From contig SVEQ01000012.1 of NCBI GenBank assembly GCA_015057325.1, forward strand, positions 1 through 64,000: DNA of 64,000 nucleotides. The letters are read 5' to 3'. Below, piece by piece: positions 17,841 through 26,158 of this stretch. The translations under genes and the position numbers were made by a program. The notes under the pieces are model-generated. The model had not been told where the DNA came from. It saw nothing but the letters and a program-made list of their open reading frames with translations, and did no database searches. This DNA is from Lachnospiraceae bacterium (GTDB taxonomy: Bacteria; Bacillota; Clostridia; Lachnospirales; Lachnospiraceae). Position 1 is the stretch's first letter. The number at the start of each line of letters is the position of its first letter.

Positions 17841-18434
17841 TTATAAGTTTTTTGCAATTTCAAATACTTTTCTTAGATACTTACCAGCGTTTTTATCCCG
17901 GTTAGCATCATTACCATAGCCTCTGGTCATCTCATCAAAAGCATATACTTCGCAGGTTTTTGCTCTATTTCTGATCCGGTCACCAACCATAACTGTCTTC
18001 ATTGCTTCCAACTGATCTCTTCTTACCTTATCTTTTAATGACCCACCCATGGTAATCAAAAATAAAGCTTTCTCAAGACATTTCATAGATGTTTTGTCCC
18101 CATATGCAAATCCGTAAGTCCATACCCGTTGAAACCATCCCTCTAACATAGCAGGAGACGAAGTCCAAAAATCAGGGTAAATAAAAGCTATCGCATCTGC
18201 TTCATTTATCTTTTTCTGCTCAAAAAGAACGTCCTCCGATACAGGACAATCCAAATTATAAAATCCTTCTCTTATATACTCTTTTTCCGACATCACGGGA
18301 TTGAATCCATCTGCATACAGATCAGAAATCTCATATGAATGTCCTGCACTCTCTAGTCCTTTGATAAAAGCTTCTTTCACTTCATATGTAAAACTATTTT
18401 TACTTGGATGACAATATACAATGAATACCTTCAT
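17841..18434 (-). CDS. NAD(P)H-dependent flavin oxidoreductase (flavodoxin-like fold)
   Basis: 197 residues of the NQO1/MdaB/KefF-type quinone reductase family: the first FMN loop VYCHPSKNSFTYEV, the segment FIYPDFWTSSPAMLEGWFQR and the loop ITMGGS are all in place. It should be a cytosolic FMN enzyme that reduces quinones or nitro/azo compounds by two electrons. GGAGTATGAA lies before the start. The next gene upstream is a GNAT enzyme 21 bases away in the same direction. Confidence 0.85.
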   Translation of the reverse strand: MKVFIVYCHPSKNSFTYEVKEAFIKGLESAGHSYEISDLYADGFNPVMSEKEYIREGFYNLDCPVSEDVLFEQKKINEADAIAFIYPDFWTSSPAMLEGWFQRVWTYGFAYGDKTSMKCLEKALFLITMGGSLKDKVRRDQLEAMKTVMVGDRIRNRAKTCEVYAFDEMTRGYGNDANRDKNAGKYLRKVFEIAKNL

Positions 18435-18455
18435 TTCATACTCCTTTACCTATGG

Positions 18456-18902
18456 CTACTTATCCATCCCTATCCACTGTATGAAAGCTGTCTTATCACT
18501 GCTGTTATACCCAGCCTTCTCATAGAAATGCATAGTCTCCGGCTTCTTTGTTCCTGTCAGCAGCATCATTTTGTAACAGTTTTCCTTCTCCGCAATCTTC
18601 TTTGCATAATCCAGACATTCACCTGCATATCCGTTTCCTCTGAAATCCGCATGTGTTACCACATTCTCAACAAAAGCATATGGTCTTATATTTCTTGTTA
18701 AATTCGGGATGATCACACAAACACAAGAAGATATAATCTGACCATCAATCTCATTTACGATCAGATGGTGATTCGGATCTTCAATGATCTGATTCCATAT
18801 TTTTTCAAGATGTTCATCATGCTTGGGAATACTGTCTTCATGTAAGTAAAGATACAGTTCCAAAAGTGCTTCCAAATCTTCTTTTTTTGCTTCTCGTATC
18901 AT
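18456..18902 (-). CDS. GNAT-family N-acetyltransferase
   Basis: 148 residues with the GNAT fold: acetyl-CoA loop in DFRGNGYAGECLDYA (R/Q-x-x-G-x-G/A pattern), then KMMLLTGTKKPETMHFYEKAGY near the C-terminus. No substrate can be named. It lies 43 bases downstream of the Crp/Fnr gene, likely in the same transcript. Confidence 0.85.
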   Translation of the reverse strand: MIREAKKEDLEALLELYLYLHEDSIPKHDEHLEKIWNQIIEDPNHHLIVNEIDGQIISSCVCVIIPNLTRNIRPYAFVENVVTHADFRGNGYAGECLDYAKKIAEKENCYKMMLLTGTKKPETMHFYEKAGYNSSDKTAFIQWIGMDK

Positions 18903-18945
18903 CAGCTGATAATCCTTACCTCCTTAACCTGGAATATATTCCGAT

Positions 18946-19539
18946 TTAATCTTCCTTCATTGCGCCTCTGATCCTGCTAAGAGACTCCGGTGTGATACCA
19001 AGATATGTTGCTATATGTCTTTGAGATACCCTCTCACTAAGATTAGGATATAGCTTTTTAAAATGTATGTATCTTTCGGTTGCATTTTCTACAAGGAAGC
19101 CATTCTCCCTGTATATCTTATATCTCATAGCGCTTTCTAAAAGATAAATCCAAATATCTTTAAACGAATCATTTTCTTTTATCATCTTTTTTATAGCCGC
19201 TGTCTCGCATATCATGATTGTTGTTTCTTCGAGCGTTTCCCACATACAGTTTCTATCTGTATATCCAAAAAAGCCCTCATCCATAAACATGACACCTTCC
19301 TGAGCAAAACCTCTTGTAATGTCATTTCCGTCTTTATCTATGTAATATGCACGTGCCACTCCTGATAGGATAAGCCCTGCATAGGTTGTGTCATCTCCAA
19401 TAGAAGCAAGTATCTCCCCTTTCTTTACCACTCTAAAACTGGCAAGACTCACGATATCACCGACCAGTTCTTCACTTACTTCAATTTTGTATTCTTCTGC
19501 AAATGTCATCAGCTGTTTTACAAAATAATCTTTATTCAT
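18946..19539 (-). CDS. Crp/Fnr-family transcriptional regulator
   Basis: 197 residues: an N-terminal cyclic-nucleotide-binding-type beta-roll (FRVVKKGEILASIGDD ... GLILSGVARAYY) and a C-terminal helix-turn-helix (ERVSQRHIATYLGITPESLSRIR). No N-terminal Cys cluster for an iron-sulfur centre is seen, so it is Crp-like rather than a true FNR. It starts 12 bases after the CPBP gene ends, on the same strand. Confidence 0.85.
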   Translation of the reverse strand: MNKDYFVKQLMTFAEEYKIEVSEELVGDIVSLASFRVVKKGEILASIGDDTTYAGLILSGVARAYYIDKDGNDITRGFAQEGVMFMDEGFFGYTDRNCMWETLEETTIMICETAAIKKMIKENDSFKDIWIYLLESAMRYKIYRENGFLVENATERYIHFKKLYPNLSERVSQRHIATYLGITPESLSRIRGAMKED

Positions 19540-19551
19540 AGGAGCGCCTCC

Positions 19552-20247
19552 TTAATGACTACCCATAACAATGATGTATATGATACTAATTAAATTCACT
19601 CCACCGTGTATAATCATAGGAACTATCATGTGTTTTCTTTTCTGATAACCAAAGATAAATACAAGTCCAAGCACGAAGGAATATCCAAAATTATACCAGT
19701 CAAGTAACCCAAAGAGCATATTGAATAGTAAAAGTGCCGTAATCTCTCCAAATACCTGCCCACAAAATTTTCTTGCAAAGCCTCTGAAATATATTTCCTT
19801 GCAAATTCCACTCACAAAGACTAGTGCGATTACATAAAGAATAGTTATTCCTACTCCCATCTTTTCATCTTCTACAAAAGCAAGTTCTGTGCAGCCTTTA
19901 TATATAGGCAAAGAAAGAATACTTAACAGGCTGGCTGCAATTGCGAGTATCACCCCCCAAAGAATATCACCGCCAAGAGTCTCTCTTTCGTATACTTCCT
20001 TTTTAAGACTGATTCCATTCGCCTTATAAAGAAGCAGCGCACTGGGAAAAAGAACAAGATTTGCAAATATAAATACAAAAGCAAATATCCATCTATTAGC
20101 CTGTACATAACTAGCTATATCCAGCAGATTCATTCCCGGCTTATAGAACCTAAGTGCATTTACCATTTCAAAAGTGGCAATAAAAAGTGTCAACACAGTG
20201 GTAATTGTTAATGCCTTTCCGGCATTCTTGATATCATTTTCTTTCAT
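19552..20247 (-). CDS. CPBP-family intramembrane protease (Abi/CAAX-like)
   Basis: Start at 20247 (MKENDIKNAG) sits after AGGAGGTGACATC, giving 231 residues. About seven hydrophobic segments are present. The Abi motif is seen as KEIYFRGFARK, in which the first Glu of the usual EExxxR pair is Lys, and a later His lies in IIHGGVNLI. The altered first residue may weaken protease activity. Likely cotranscribed with the Crp/Fnr gene. Substrate unknown. Confidence 0.8.
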   Translation of the reverse strand: MKENDIKNAGKALTITTVLTLFIATFEMVNALRFYKPGMNLLDIASYVQANRWIFAFVFIFANLVLFPSALLLYKANGISLKKEVYERETLGGDILWGVILAIAASLLSILSLPIYKGCTELAFVEDEKMGVGITILYVIALVFVSGICKEIYFRGFARKFCGQVFGEITALLLFNMLFGLLDWYNFGYSFVLGLVFIFGYQKRKHMIVPMIIHGGVNLISIIYIIVMGSH

Positions 20248-20339
20248 GATGTCACCTCCTGAAAGAAACAATACCATTTCTTTATATTATTCGCATTGAC
20301 ATATGTTAAGATTCAAACATTATCTTCCAATATAAAACG

Positions 20340-20939
20340 CTAAGCTTTGGTTATTACAGCAATAGCACATGGCATGCGCCCGTCGACCACATGATACTCT
20401 ACTCCGGTATATCCCTTGTCTTCAAAAAATGCCTTATATGAATCCAGATCAAACTGCCTTTTGAAATCTGCTCCGAGAAGAGTAATGAACTTAACCGCTG
20501 CTGTTCCCGTTCCCTTTGACTTATTGATATAAGTGGGAATGATGATCTCACCTCCCGGCTTAACTACCCTTTCCAATTCATGAAGTGCCTTCTCCGGGTC
20601 AGGCAACAAATGGAGCACGTTACCTGCAACCACCTTATCAAAGCGAGCATCTTTGCATTTGATATTTGTAATATCAGCTTGCTTGAAAACAGCATTCGGG
20701 TAATTCCGGCATTTCTTTGCTGCTCTCCGAAGCATCCCGGTTGCAAAGTCTGTTGCGATCAACTTTTTACACTTCTGCGCAATATATATACTGATAGCAC
20801 CTGTTCCACATGCGCATTCCAATACTTCATCCGACGAATCTATAAGTTCTGCAACCTTTTTCCCGGTACCGGTATATACCTTGCCGTTATAAATATTTTC
20901 AAATATGTCATATAAAGGTGAAATCTTATCCCAAAACAT
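20340..20939 (-). CDS. Class I SAM-dependent methyltransferase
   Basis: 199 residues with the SAM-binding motif I VLECACGTGAISIYIA (about residue 38), an acidic motif II near LIATDFATGML and the post-motif NVLHLLPDPEKALHELERVVKPGG. It resembles UbiE/COQ5-type methyltransferases, but the substrate cannot be predicted. Cytosolic. It stands alone between the CPBP and VOC genes. Confidence 0.87.
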   Translation of the reverse strand: MFWDKISPLYDIFENIYNGKVYTGTGKKVAELIDSSDEVLECACGTGAISIYIAQKCKKLIATDFATGMLRRAAKKCRNYPNAVFKQADITNIKCKDARFDKVVAGNVLHLLPDPEKALHELERVVKPGGEIIIPTYINKSKGTGTAAVKFITLLGADFKRQFDLDSYKAFFEDKGYTGVEYHVVDGRMPCAIAVITKA

Positions 20940-21029
20940 GTCTTAAATCTCCTCAACACCTAGTAGCAAATTATCCTGTAATATATTCCAATTTTATGTT
21001 CCAGCAGTCACCGCTCAACAAATCCCGAT

Positions 21030-21407
21030 TTATCTCTCAGAAAAAAACTCTATCTGTTCCCCTAGAGGGCCAAAGCAAAATGCCATTCTAATAGGATATT
21101 CCGGAACAGACTTTATCACCTTATCATTTGGTTCTACAATCAATTCGTATCCGGCGTCTTTCACCTTTTCAGCTAATGAATCTACATCATCAGTAAGCAA
21201 TGCAAAATGACGAATCGAGCCTAAACGATGCTCTCCATCATCATTTGTAAAAATCTCAATATATCCGTTACCAGTATCAATCATAAATCCATCTGGCCAT
21301 TCGCGAACTATCTTCAGTCCCAACACAGAGATGTAAAAATCTTTTACTTTATTAATTTCCTCATCCGTATTGCACTTCATAGAAACATGATGAATTCCTT
21401 TTATCAT
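21030..21407 (-). CDS. VOC-family protein (glyoxalase/dioxygenase fold)
   Basis: 125 residues with the two beta-alpha-beta-beta-beta halves of the vicinal oxygen chelate fold: IHHVSMKCN ... FYISVLGLKIVREW and IRHFALLTDDVDSLAEKV, with metal ligands in the usual His and Glu positions (IHHVS, IEIF, RHFAL, EQIEFF). The exact reaction is unknown. GGAGGAGCC precedes the start. Confidence 0.82.
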   Translation of the reverse strand: MIKGIHHVSMKCNTDEEINKVKDFYISVLGLKIVREWPDGFMIDTGNGYIEIFTNDDGEHRLGSIRHFALLTDDVDSLAEKVKDAGYELIVEPNDKVIKSVPEYPIRMAFCFGPLGEQIEFFSER

Positions 21408-21473
21408 GGCTCCTCCTTCCTGTTATAAAAGAATTGTATTCCAATATAACCTACTATTCCGACAAATCGGAAT

Positions 21474-21674
21474 TTATATAAGAGTATAACCTCTGAACCC
21501 GCGCACGGAATAGTATGAATCCGCCCCGTTATGAAATGTGAAAACCGTTCCGTAACGTCGTTCGCAGAACAATGCACCGCCCTTGTCGCGAATATCATCC
21601 GGCGTAGTGATCCAACTTGACGTTTTCAAATCAAATTCCCCGATTTGACATGCTTCAAGCAAGCGACAATTCAA
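21474..21674 (-). pseudogene. C-terminal fragment of a DUF4256 protein
   Basis: The frame reads LLEACQIGEFDLKTSSWITT then DDIRDKGGALFCERRYGTVF and YHNGADSYY-like FHNGADSYYSVRGFRG, which is the last third of DUF4256 proteins (normally about 190 residues). The first two thirds and the start are missing. It is probably a truncated remnant. Confidence 0.6.
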
Positions 21675-21727
21675 TTCATACTATGCATTCATTCTAACAT
21701 AATTCTTGATGAAAGCAATAAGTCGAT

Positions 21728-23293
21728 TTATTTCTTCCTCCTTTTTTCATTTTTCCACTTTGATATCATCTTTTTCTTCGCATAGTTGCGAGTGTTCTCA
21801 GCACCAAGATTTTTATAAAGTATATACCTCTCCATAACCAATTCGCCCGATTCAATCGCAGCCTTTATTGCACATCCCGGCTCAGTCTCATGCATACAGT
21901 CGTTGAACCTGCAGCATTTTTCCAACTGGATGATATCGGAAAAAGTAGTATCAATCCCGTCCTCCATATTGGCCATTCCGATTTCTCGCATACCGGGAGT
22001 ATCGATGATACTTACACCATTTTCAAGTTCAATAAGCTGCCTGTGAGTGGTGGTATGTCTTCCGGTAGAATCATATGCCCTTATCTCTTTAGTTTTCATG
22101 AGCTTCTCACCAACAAAAGCATTTATCAGAGTGGATTTTCCAACGCCAGATGAACCAATAAGGCAGATAGTTTTCCCGGGAACAAAATACTCTTTGAGAT
22201 CCTCAATTCCTATGTCATAAAGGGCAGATATAGCATGAACTCTTATCTTATCTGAGACAGTTTCCACTTCACTTATATAGCGTCCCACATTGTTGCAAAG
22301 ATCAGATTTTGTTAGTATCACCACAGGAATCGATCCTCCCTGAATAACAGCACTTACATATCTGGCAATTCGGTTATAGCTGTAATCCTCATTTAACGAA
22401 GTGACAATAAATGTGTAATCTACATTCGCCACCATGTATTGCATTACTCCGGTCTTGGCCTGATCAGGTCTCTGAAGAAAGCTCTGTCGTTCACACACGG
22501 ACAGAATTATCGATTCTCCTATCGGATTATGCCGAAATGTCACATAGTCGCCCACAACCGGCAAGTTTTCTGCATCCATTTCATAAAAGCTTCCTTTTAG
22601 CTTAGCCGGAAGGTCTTTATCCCAAAATCTCACCTTATAACTGTTCTTCTGAACCTCTGAGATTCTTCCCAGTCTCTCCTTGTGAAGCCACTGACAGGAA
22701 AGCTTAAGAGGTTTGTAGTACGGGAACTTTTCAGTGAATTCCTTAACTTTCTCTTCATCTTCACACTGTTCAAATATCTCAGCTTCGTAAAAAGAGCCGT
22801 GAATATCATCAAAACCTTCATTTAAAGGGTAAGCCATGAAAGCATCAAAGTTTCCTAACTCAGGATGCACAATTCCGAAATTGTCACAGGTTTTGAATCC
22901 ATGTTTTGGGTAATAGTCGGGTTCTCCGCATATGACTATTCCCTTGTAACCAGCATTTGTAGCAAGCTGTATCGTTTCCTCCAGAAGTATTGTACCTATG
23001 CCCATGCTAGAGCAAGTGGGTTCTACACAAAGAGGTCCAAAAGTAAGTATCTCATGCTCTGTGTTTCCATCAACAACCTTAGCCTTCGAATAAAAAATTG
23101 CTCCTACAATCTTGCCGTCAAGCTCAGCCACTCTACTAAGCTCCGGCAGATATTCTTTTACCCCTCTAAGCCGGTGAACCAAATAGTGTTCATTACAGCC
23201 CGGTCCATGAAGGTTCCAAAAGGCGCGCATTGTCATAAGTTCGGTGTCATAGTAATCTTCTTTATTTTCCTGTCTGATAATAATATTATTCAA
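21728..23293 (-). CDS. GNAT acetyltransferase fused to RsgA-type ribosome-maturation GTPase
   Basis: 521 residues in two parts. Residues 1-185 are a GNAT domain (acetyl-CoA loop SSMGIGTILLEETIQLA, then GIVICGEPDYYPKHGFK). Residues 195-521 are an RsgA/YjeQ GTPase: an OB-like domain, then the circularly permuted G-motifs in the order G4 VILTKSDL, G5 HAISA, G1 GSSGVGKSTLINA, G3 DTPGMREIG, and a zinc domain CCRFNDCMHETEPGCAIK. RsgA checks 30S subunit maturation. The acetyltransferase part suggests a modifying or sensing role at the ribosome, which is inference. The frame is continuous, so this is a true fusion. Confidence 0.88.
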   Translation of the reverse strand: MNNIIIRQENKEDYYDTELMTMRAFWNLHGPGCNEHYLVHRLRGVKEYLPELSRVAELDGKIVGAIFYSKAKVVDGNTEHEILTFGPLCVEPTCSSMGIGTILLEETIQLATNAGYKGIVICGEPDYYPKHGFKTCDNFGIVHPELGNFDAFMAYPLNEGFDDIHGSFYEAEIFEQCEDEEKVKEFTEKFPYYKPLKLSCQWLHKERLGRISEVQKNSYKVRFWDKDLPAKLKGSFYEMDAENLPVVGDYVTFRHNPIGESIILSVCERQSFLQRPDQAKTGVMQYMVANVDYTFIVTSLNEDYSYNRIARYVSAVIQGGSIPVVILTKSDLCNNVGRYISEVETVSDKIRVHAISALYDIGIEDLKEYFVPGKTICLIGSSGVGKSTLINAFVGEKLMKTKEIRAYDSTGRHTTTHRQLIELENGVSIIDTPGMREIGMANMEDGIDTTFSDIIQLEKCCRFNDCMHETEPGCAIKAAIESGELVMERYILYKNLGAENTRNYAKKKMISKWKNEKRRKK

Positions 23294-23394
23294 TTTTTAT
23301 TCTCCATTCTTTTTCGTGTATATTTTAATTATGTATGGAGACCTTTTTAATTAGTGTTGGAATTATGCCGACACGTGGCATAAAGAATAAAAAA

Positions 23395-23418
23395 ACCGTG
23401 ACTAACAAAAGCCACGGT
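23395..23418 (-). terminator. Intrinsic terminator on the minus strand
   Basis: ACCGTG-x-CT ... AG-x-CACGGT followed on the minus strand by seven T. It lies downstream of the small frame 23570-23716 and upstream of the GNAT-RsgA gene. Confidence 0.6.
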
Positions 23419-23569
23419 CAGAAATCAATTATATTAAAGTGCATAAACCGAGGTCTTCATACAATATTCAGTTACAATTTGCGTTTTCATTGCACTCATT
23501 ATTATGATTACCTCGCTTTCTTCAAGATTTTTAATACAGATTGTATACTATCAGAATTAAGTTCAAAAG

Positions 23570-23716
23570 TCAATAAGATGTTAACCACAAAGTCCAGACA
23601 ATAAAAAAGATAAGGACTGTCAAAAAGCCCTTTCTTATTTTAGGTTTATCGTTTTTCTTCTTTTGAAATAACAGACCTTTGCTAATAATGTAATCCTTCT
23701 CAGTTCTATGCCACAT
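23570..23716 (-). CDS. Small single-TM protein (48 aa)
   Basis: ATG at 23716 follows AAAGGGATTACC and opens MWHRTEKDYIISKG..., a basic region, then a C-terminal hydrophobic segment FLTVLIFFIVWTLWL. The terminator at 23395-23418 would end its transcript. The upstream bases (23717-23790, LIDFVNDYVRIRAYY in the same frame) look like a coding remnant and resemble the tail next to the DUF4256 fragment. No function known. Confidence 0.4.
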   Translation of the reverse strand: MWHRTEKDYIISKGLLFQKKKNDKPKIRKGFLTVLIFFIVWTLWLTSY

Positions 23717-23822
23717 GGTAATCCCTTTAGTCGATTCTACTGAAATATAATATGCTCTTATTCTAACATAATCATTAACAAAATCAATAAGATTATGTAT
23801 AGTCAAAACGAGCGGAAGATGG

Positions 23823-23927
23823 GGTGCGCGAGGTCCAGTGGACCTCATGCTTGCGCACCGACCGAGCGGCATCCCCATGCCGCGAGACCTTGAACCCTTG
23901 GGTTCATGGCACGCATCGGCGTGCCAT
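23823..23927. repeat. GC-rich array of four perfect or near-perfect hairpins
   Basis: Four stem-loops follow each other: 23823-23859 (GGTGCGC/GCGCACC enclosing GAGGTCCA-G-TGGACCTC), 23866-23883 (GCGGCAT-CCCC-ATGCCGC), 23891-23906 (TGAACCC-TT-GGGTTCA) and 23906-23927 (ATGGCACGC-ATCG-GCGTGCCAT). The block is far richer in G+C than the surroundings and directly precedes the terminator and the partial tRNA end. It may be a REP-like or MITE-like element. Confidence 0.7.
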
Positions 23928-23970
23928 AAAGAAAAAAGACATGTGCTTTTGCACATGTCCTTTTTCTTTA
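23928..23970. terminator. Intrinsic terminator, probably the native tRNA-Leu terminator
   Basis: AAAGAAAAAA-GACATGTGC-TTTT-GCACATGTC-CTTTTTCTTT is an almost perfect palindrome with a T-run on either strand. It lies 5 bases below the partial tRNA-Leu end, where the terminator of an uninterrupted tRNA-Leu gene would be. Confidence 0.75.
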
Positions 23971-23974
23971 CGTT

Positions 23975-23997
23975 ATGCGGAAGATGGGACTTGAACC
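23975..23997. repeat. Left attachment-site core (partial tRNA-Leu 3' end)
   Basis: 23 bases identical to 40572-40594, covering discriminator, 3' acceptor strand and part of the T arm of tRNA-Leu. The sequence to its right does not continue as a tRNA, so this is a duplicated attachment core and not a second gene. Confidence 0.75.
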
Positions 23998-24066
23998 ACG
24001 AGCGCTTATAATATCAGCGTTTGAAGTATTTCTACCCCACTTCATACCACACACACTTCATTCATA

Positions 24067-25173
24067 CTAAATTACTATATGTAATTGACTCATAGCATCT
24101 GACATTGTATCATCTAACACATGACCGTAAAGTGACATCGTAATATTAAAATTACTATGCCCCAATAGCTCTTGCACTGTTCTGGGATTCATTCCATTTT
24201 CAATACATCTTGTAGCAAAAGTTGCTCGAAAAGCATGCATCGTAAAAGGCTCTATATTTATTAGTTTACATATACGTTTGATTTCCCTGTCAATCGGAGT
24301 TGCCATCAACAAACCACGTTCCGGAGCCTTAAATAAGCAATCATCAATCCGAAACTCATCACCATCAAGAATCTTATTTAACTCTATCTGTGAATCAAGT
24401 ACAGCTTGGATTTCCTGATTTATTGGAATTGTTCTTCTTCCTGCTTGTGTTTTTGCAGAATCTCCAATCTTGTATGCACCTGTTTCCGTTCTTGTGATTG
24501 TTCGCTCAATATGTATCTTGCCACCTTTTATATCGCTATTTCTTAACGCTCCAATTTCTCCAACCCTAGCACCTGTCAATATCGCAAATCTATACACGTT
24601 ATAGTATATACTATTTTGACATCGCTCACAAGCAAAGAAAATTTTTTGTTCTTCAATGGTCAATGCCCTATGGTATGTATCTCTTGCTTTCTCCTCGGTC
24701 CTTTTCAAATTCTTTATTGTAAGACAAGGATTATATTCAATAACTCGTTCGTTCAAGGCATCATTCATACAATGTTTAAAATGAGCCATATAATCATTAA
24801 CTGTTTGAGTTCTACGTGTTTTTGCTAATTCTTTTTGAACTACTCGCAAATCATCTACGCTGACATCCTTTATTTTCAATTCACCAAAAGACTTACTAGC
24901 AGATGCTATATATACACTTGAAATAGCTTCAAACATCTTTATTTGACCTCTGAGCGTAGATTCTTTAACACTGTCTCGTCTGCCTTCTGTCCACCTTTCA
25001 TAATATTCTTCGACGGTAGGTTTTTTTCTTACATTAAAACCTTTTTGTATTTCTTCACGTTTGGCTTTTTCTTTTAAAAATAATTCATTGGCATTCTTGC
25101 CATAAACATAATACCTTTTCCCGTCGATAGTAAAAGACTTTTTTAAGTATCCGTCTTTTCTTTTCCTCGGCAT
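24067..25173 (-). CDS. int: Tyrosine-type site-specific recombinase (integrase)
   Basis: Start at 25173 (MPRKRKDGYLKK) follows GGAAGGATGG; 368 residues. An N-terminal arm-binding region is followed by a SAM-like core-binding domain (about residues 55-155) and the catalytic domain with the expected residues: Arg in LTGARVGEI, the HxxR box HAFRATFATR, His in LLGHSNFN and the nucleophile Tyr in SLYGHV. The 3' end is 70 bases from the left attachment core. It would integrate and excise the 23975-40594 element at tRNA-Leu. Confidence 0.93.
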   Translation of the reverse strand: MPRKRKDGYLKKSFTIDGKRYYVYGKNANELFLKEKAKREEIQKGFNVRKKPTVEEYYERWTEGRRDSVKESTLRGQIKMFEAISSVYIASASKSFGELKIKDVSVDDLRVVQKELAKTRRTQTVNDYMAHFKHCMNDALNERVIEYNPCLTIKNLKRTEEKARDTYHRALTIEEQKIFFACERCQNSIYYNVYRFAILTGARVGEIGALRNSDIKGGKIHIERTITRTETGAYKIGDSAKTQAGRRTIPINQEIQAVLDSQIELNKILDGDEFRIDDCLFKAPERGLLMATPIDREIKRICKLINIEPFTMHAFRATFATRCIENGMNPRTVQELLGHSNFNITMSLYGHVLDDTMSDAMSQLHIVI

Positions 25174-25307
25174 TAGATTACACCATCCTTCCATTCTTTA
25201 CTAATGAAAAATGCTTATTTCTAATCATCTTCCATATATAAAAAGGATCTTTTAAAGGCATGCCTAATTAAGGAATACCTAATTATATTTTCATTTACTT
25301 CTAAAAG

Positions 25308-25505
25308 TCAACATAATTTTTCAACTGTATCAGTCAACTTTGAAATATTAATCCTCACGCAACGTCCAATACGTATAACGCAGTGATTTTCCTCCGCAAT
25401 TTTCAATAGTGAGTTTCTTGAAATTTTAAAATAATCCATAGCTTGTGCCACCGTTGCGAACTTATCGTCCTCGCTAATTTTTTTCGTATACATTGGATTG
25501 TTCAT
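25308..25505 (-). CDS. Excisionase-like / helix-turn-helix protein
   Basis: 65 residues with the small winged helix of Tn916-Xis/MerR-like excisionases (FATVAQAMDYFKISRNSLLK then IRIGRCVRINISKL). GGAGG lies 9 bases before the start. It precedes int in the same direction and probably directs excision. Its long leader (about 25510-25735) can fold into alternative hairpins, described separately. Confidence 0.75.
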   Translation of the reverse strand: MNNPMYTKKISEDDKFATVAQAMDYFKISRNSLLKIAEENHCVIRIGRCVRINISKLTDTVEKLC

Positions 25506-25517
25506 TTACTTGCCTCC

Positions 25518-25751
25518 TTAAAATGATTTTTTATAACACAATTTATTACAAAGCAATTCAGCTAACCCGCAAAATCTTTTCAGCACAGAATCACAACTTG
25601 GCATTGTTCCAAAACATGATTCTATGCTGAAAAACTTATTTTTAAGCAAGTATTTCAGCATAATAAAACATTCTGCAAGCAACCGTTGGGAAACGGTTCG
25701 CATTGGACTTTCACCAGCTTTCTCATATAGCACCCTATGGGTAAGTATCAT
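25518..25751 (-). CDS. Possible short frame overlapping the xis leader
   Basis: The frame of up to 77 codons, or 61 from MRTVSQRLLAECF at about 25703, runs through the hairpin region and stops 13 bases before xis. It could be a leader peptide, but the sequence is dominated by the RNA stems (for example SCFGTMPSCD lies in the main hairpin loop), so it may be noncoding. Low confidence. Confidence 0.25.
   Translation of the reverse strand: MILTHRVLYEKAGESPMRTVSQRLLAECFIMLKYLLKNKFFSIESCFGTMPSCDSVLKRFCGLAELLCNKLCYKKSF
25576..25698 (-). ncRNA. Structured leader with two mutually exclusive hairpins
   Basis: Read on the minus strand: a 7-bp stem at 25698-25681 (AACCGTT-TCCC-AACGGTT), then arm A (25662-25648), arm B (25637-25617) and arm C (25593-25576). 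A pairs with B over 14 of 15 positions around a 10-base loop; B also pairs with C over 17 of 18 positions (one G-U) around a 23-base loop. The two pairings cannot coexist. The stretch ends about 70 bases before the xis start. This is the design of an attenuator or riboswitch-like switch. Confidence 0.6.
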
Positions 25752-26158
25752 TATTACAGGACAGCATTATCGCACAGACACACCCATATATCTGTCTCCG
25801 GAACAAATATTAATCGCTCATACCTTTGCTTCAATGCCCGAATCAGCACTCCTTCGCTTTTCATTCCAAATAGGAACAGGTATATTGTGGCGTATTTGCC
25901 GGAAAGCTCAACTGCCCTTCACGTCTTACAGAATTTATGATATTCAATTATCAAAGTCCATATTTTATTGCATTGTGCTTACGGACGCATTATAAATCTC
26001 TCTGTTGTTATATAAATGCACCTTTGACACACATAGGCATATTTGCCCATAACAGCCTGCTTACCTTCGGAGCGTGAATTAGTATTGATGAAGCGAGGAA
26101 AGGATAAAATACTAATCACAAAAGATAAGCAAGCTCTTATCAACATACATACTTATAG
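25752..26158. other. Intergenic stretch inside the element
   Basis: Short frames exist on both strands but none has a good ribosome site or recognisable family. It contains the distal part of the xis leader/promoter region. I see no repeat or RNA gene here. Confidence 0.4.

Noticed and set aside
23975-24005. Possible second tRNA-Leu gene
   Set aside because: Only the last 23 bases match; no anticodon or 5' half follows.
25681-25720. Resemblance to a cobalamin riboswitch core (GGTGAAAGTCC ... ACCG)
   Set aside because: Only a short part fits, the rest of the consensus is missing, and the downstream genes are xis/int rather than B12 genes.
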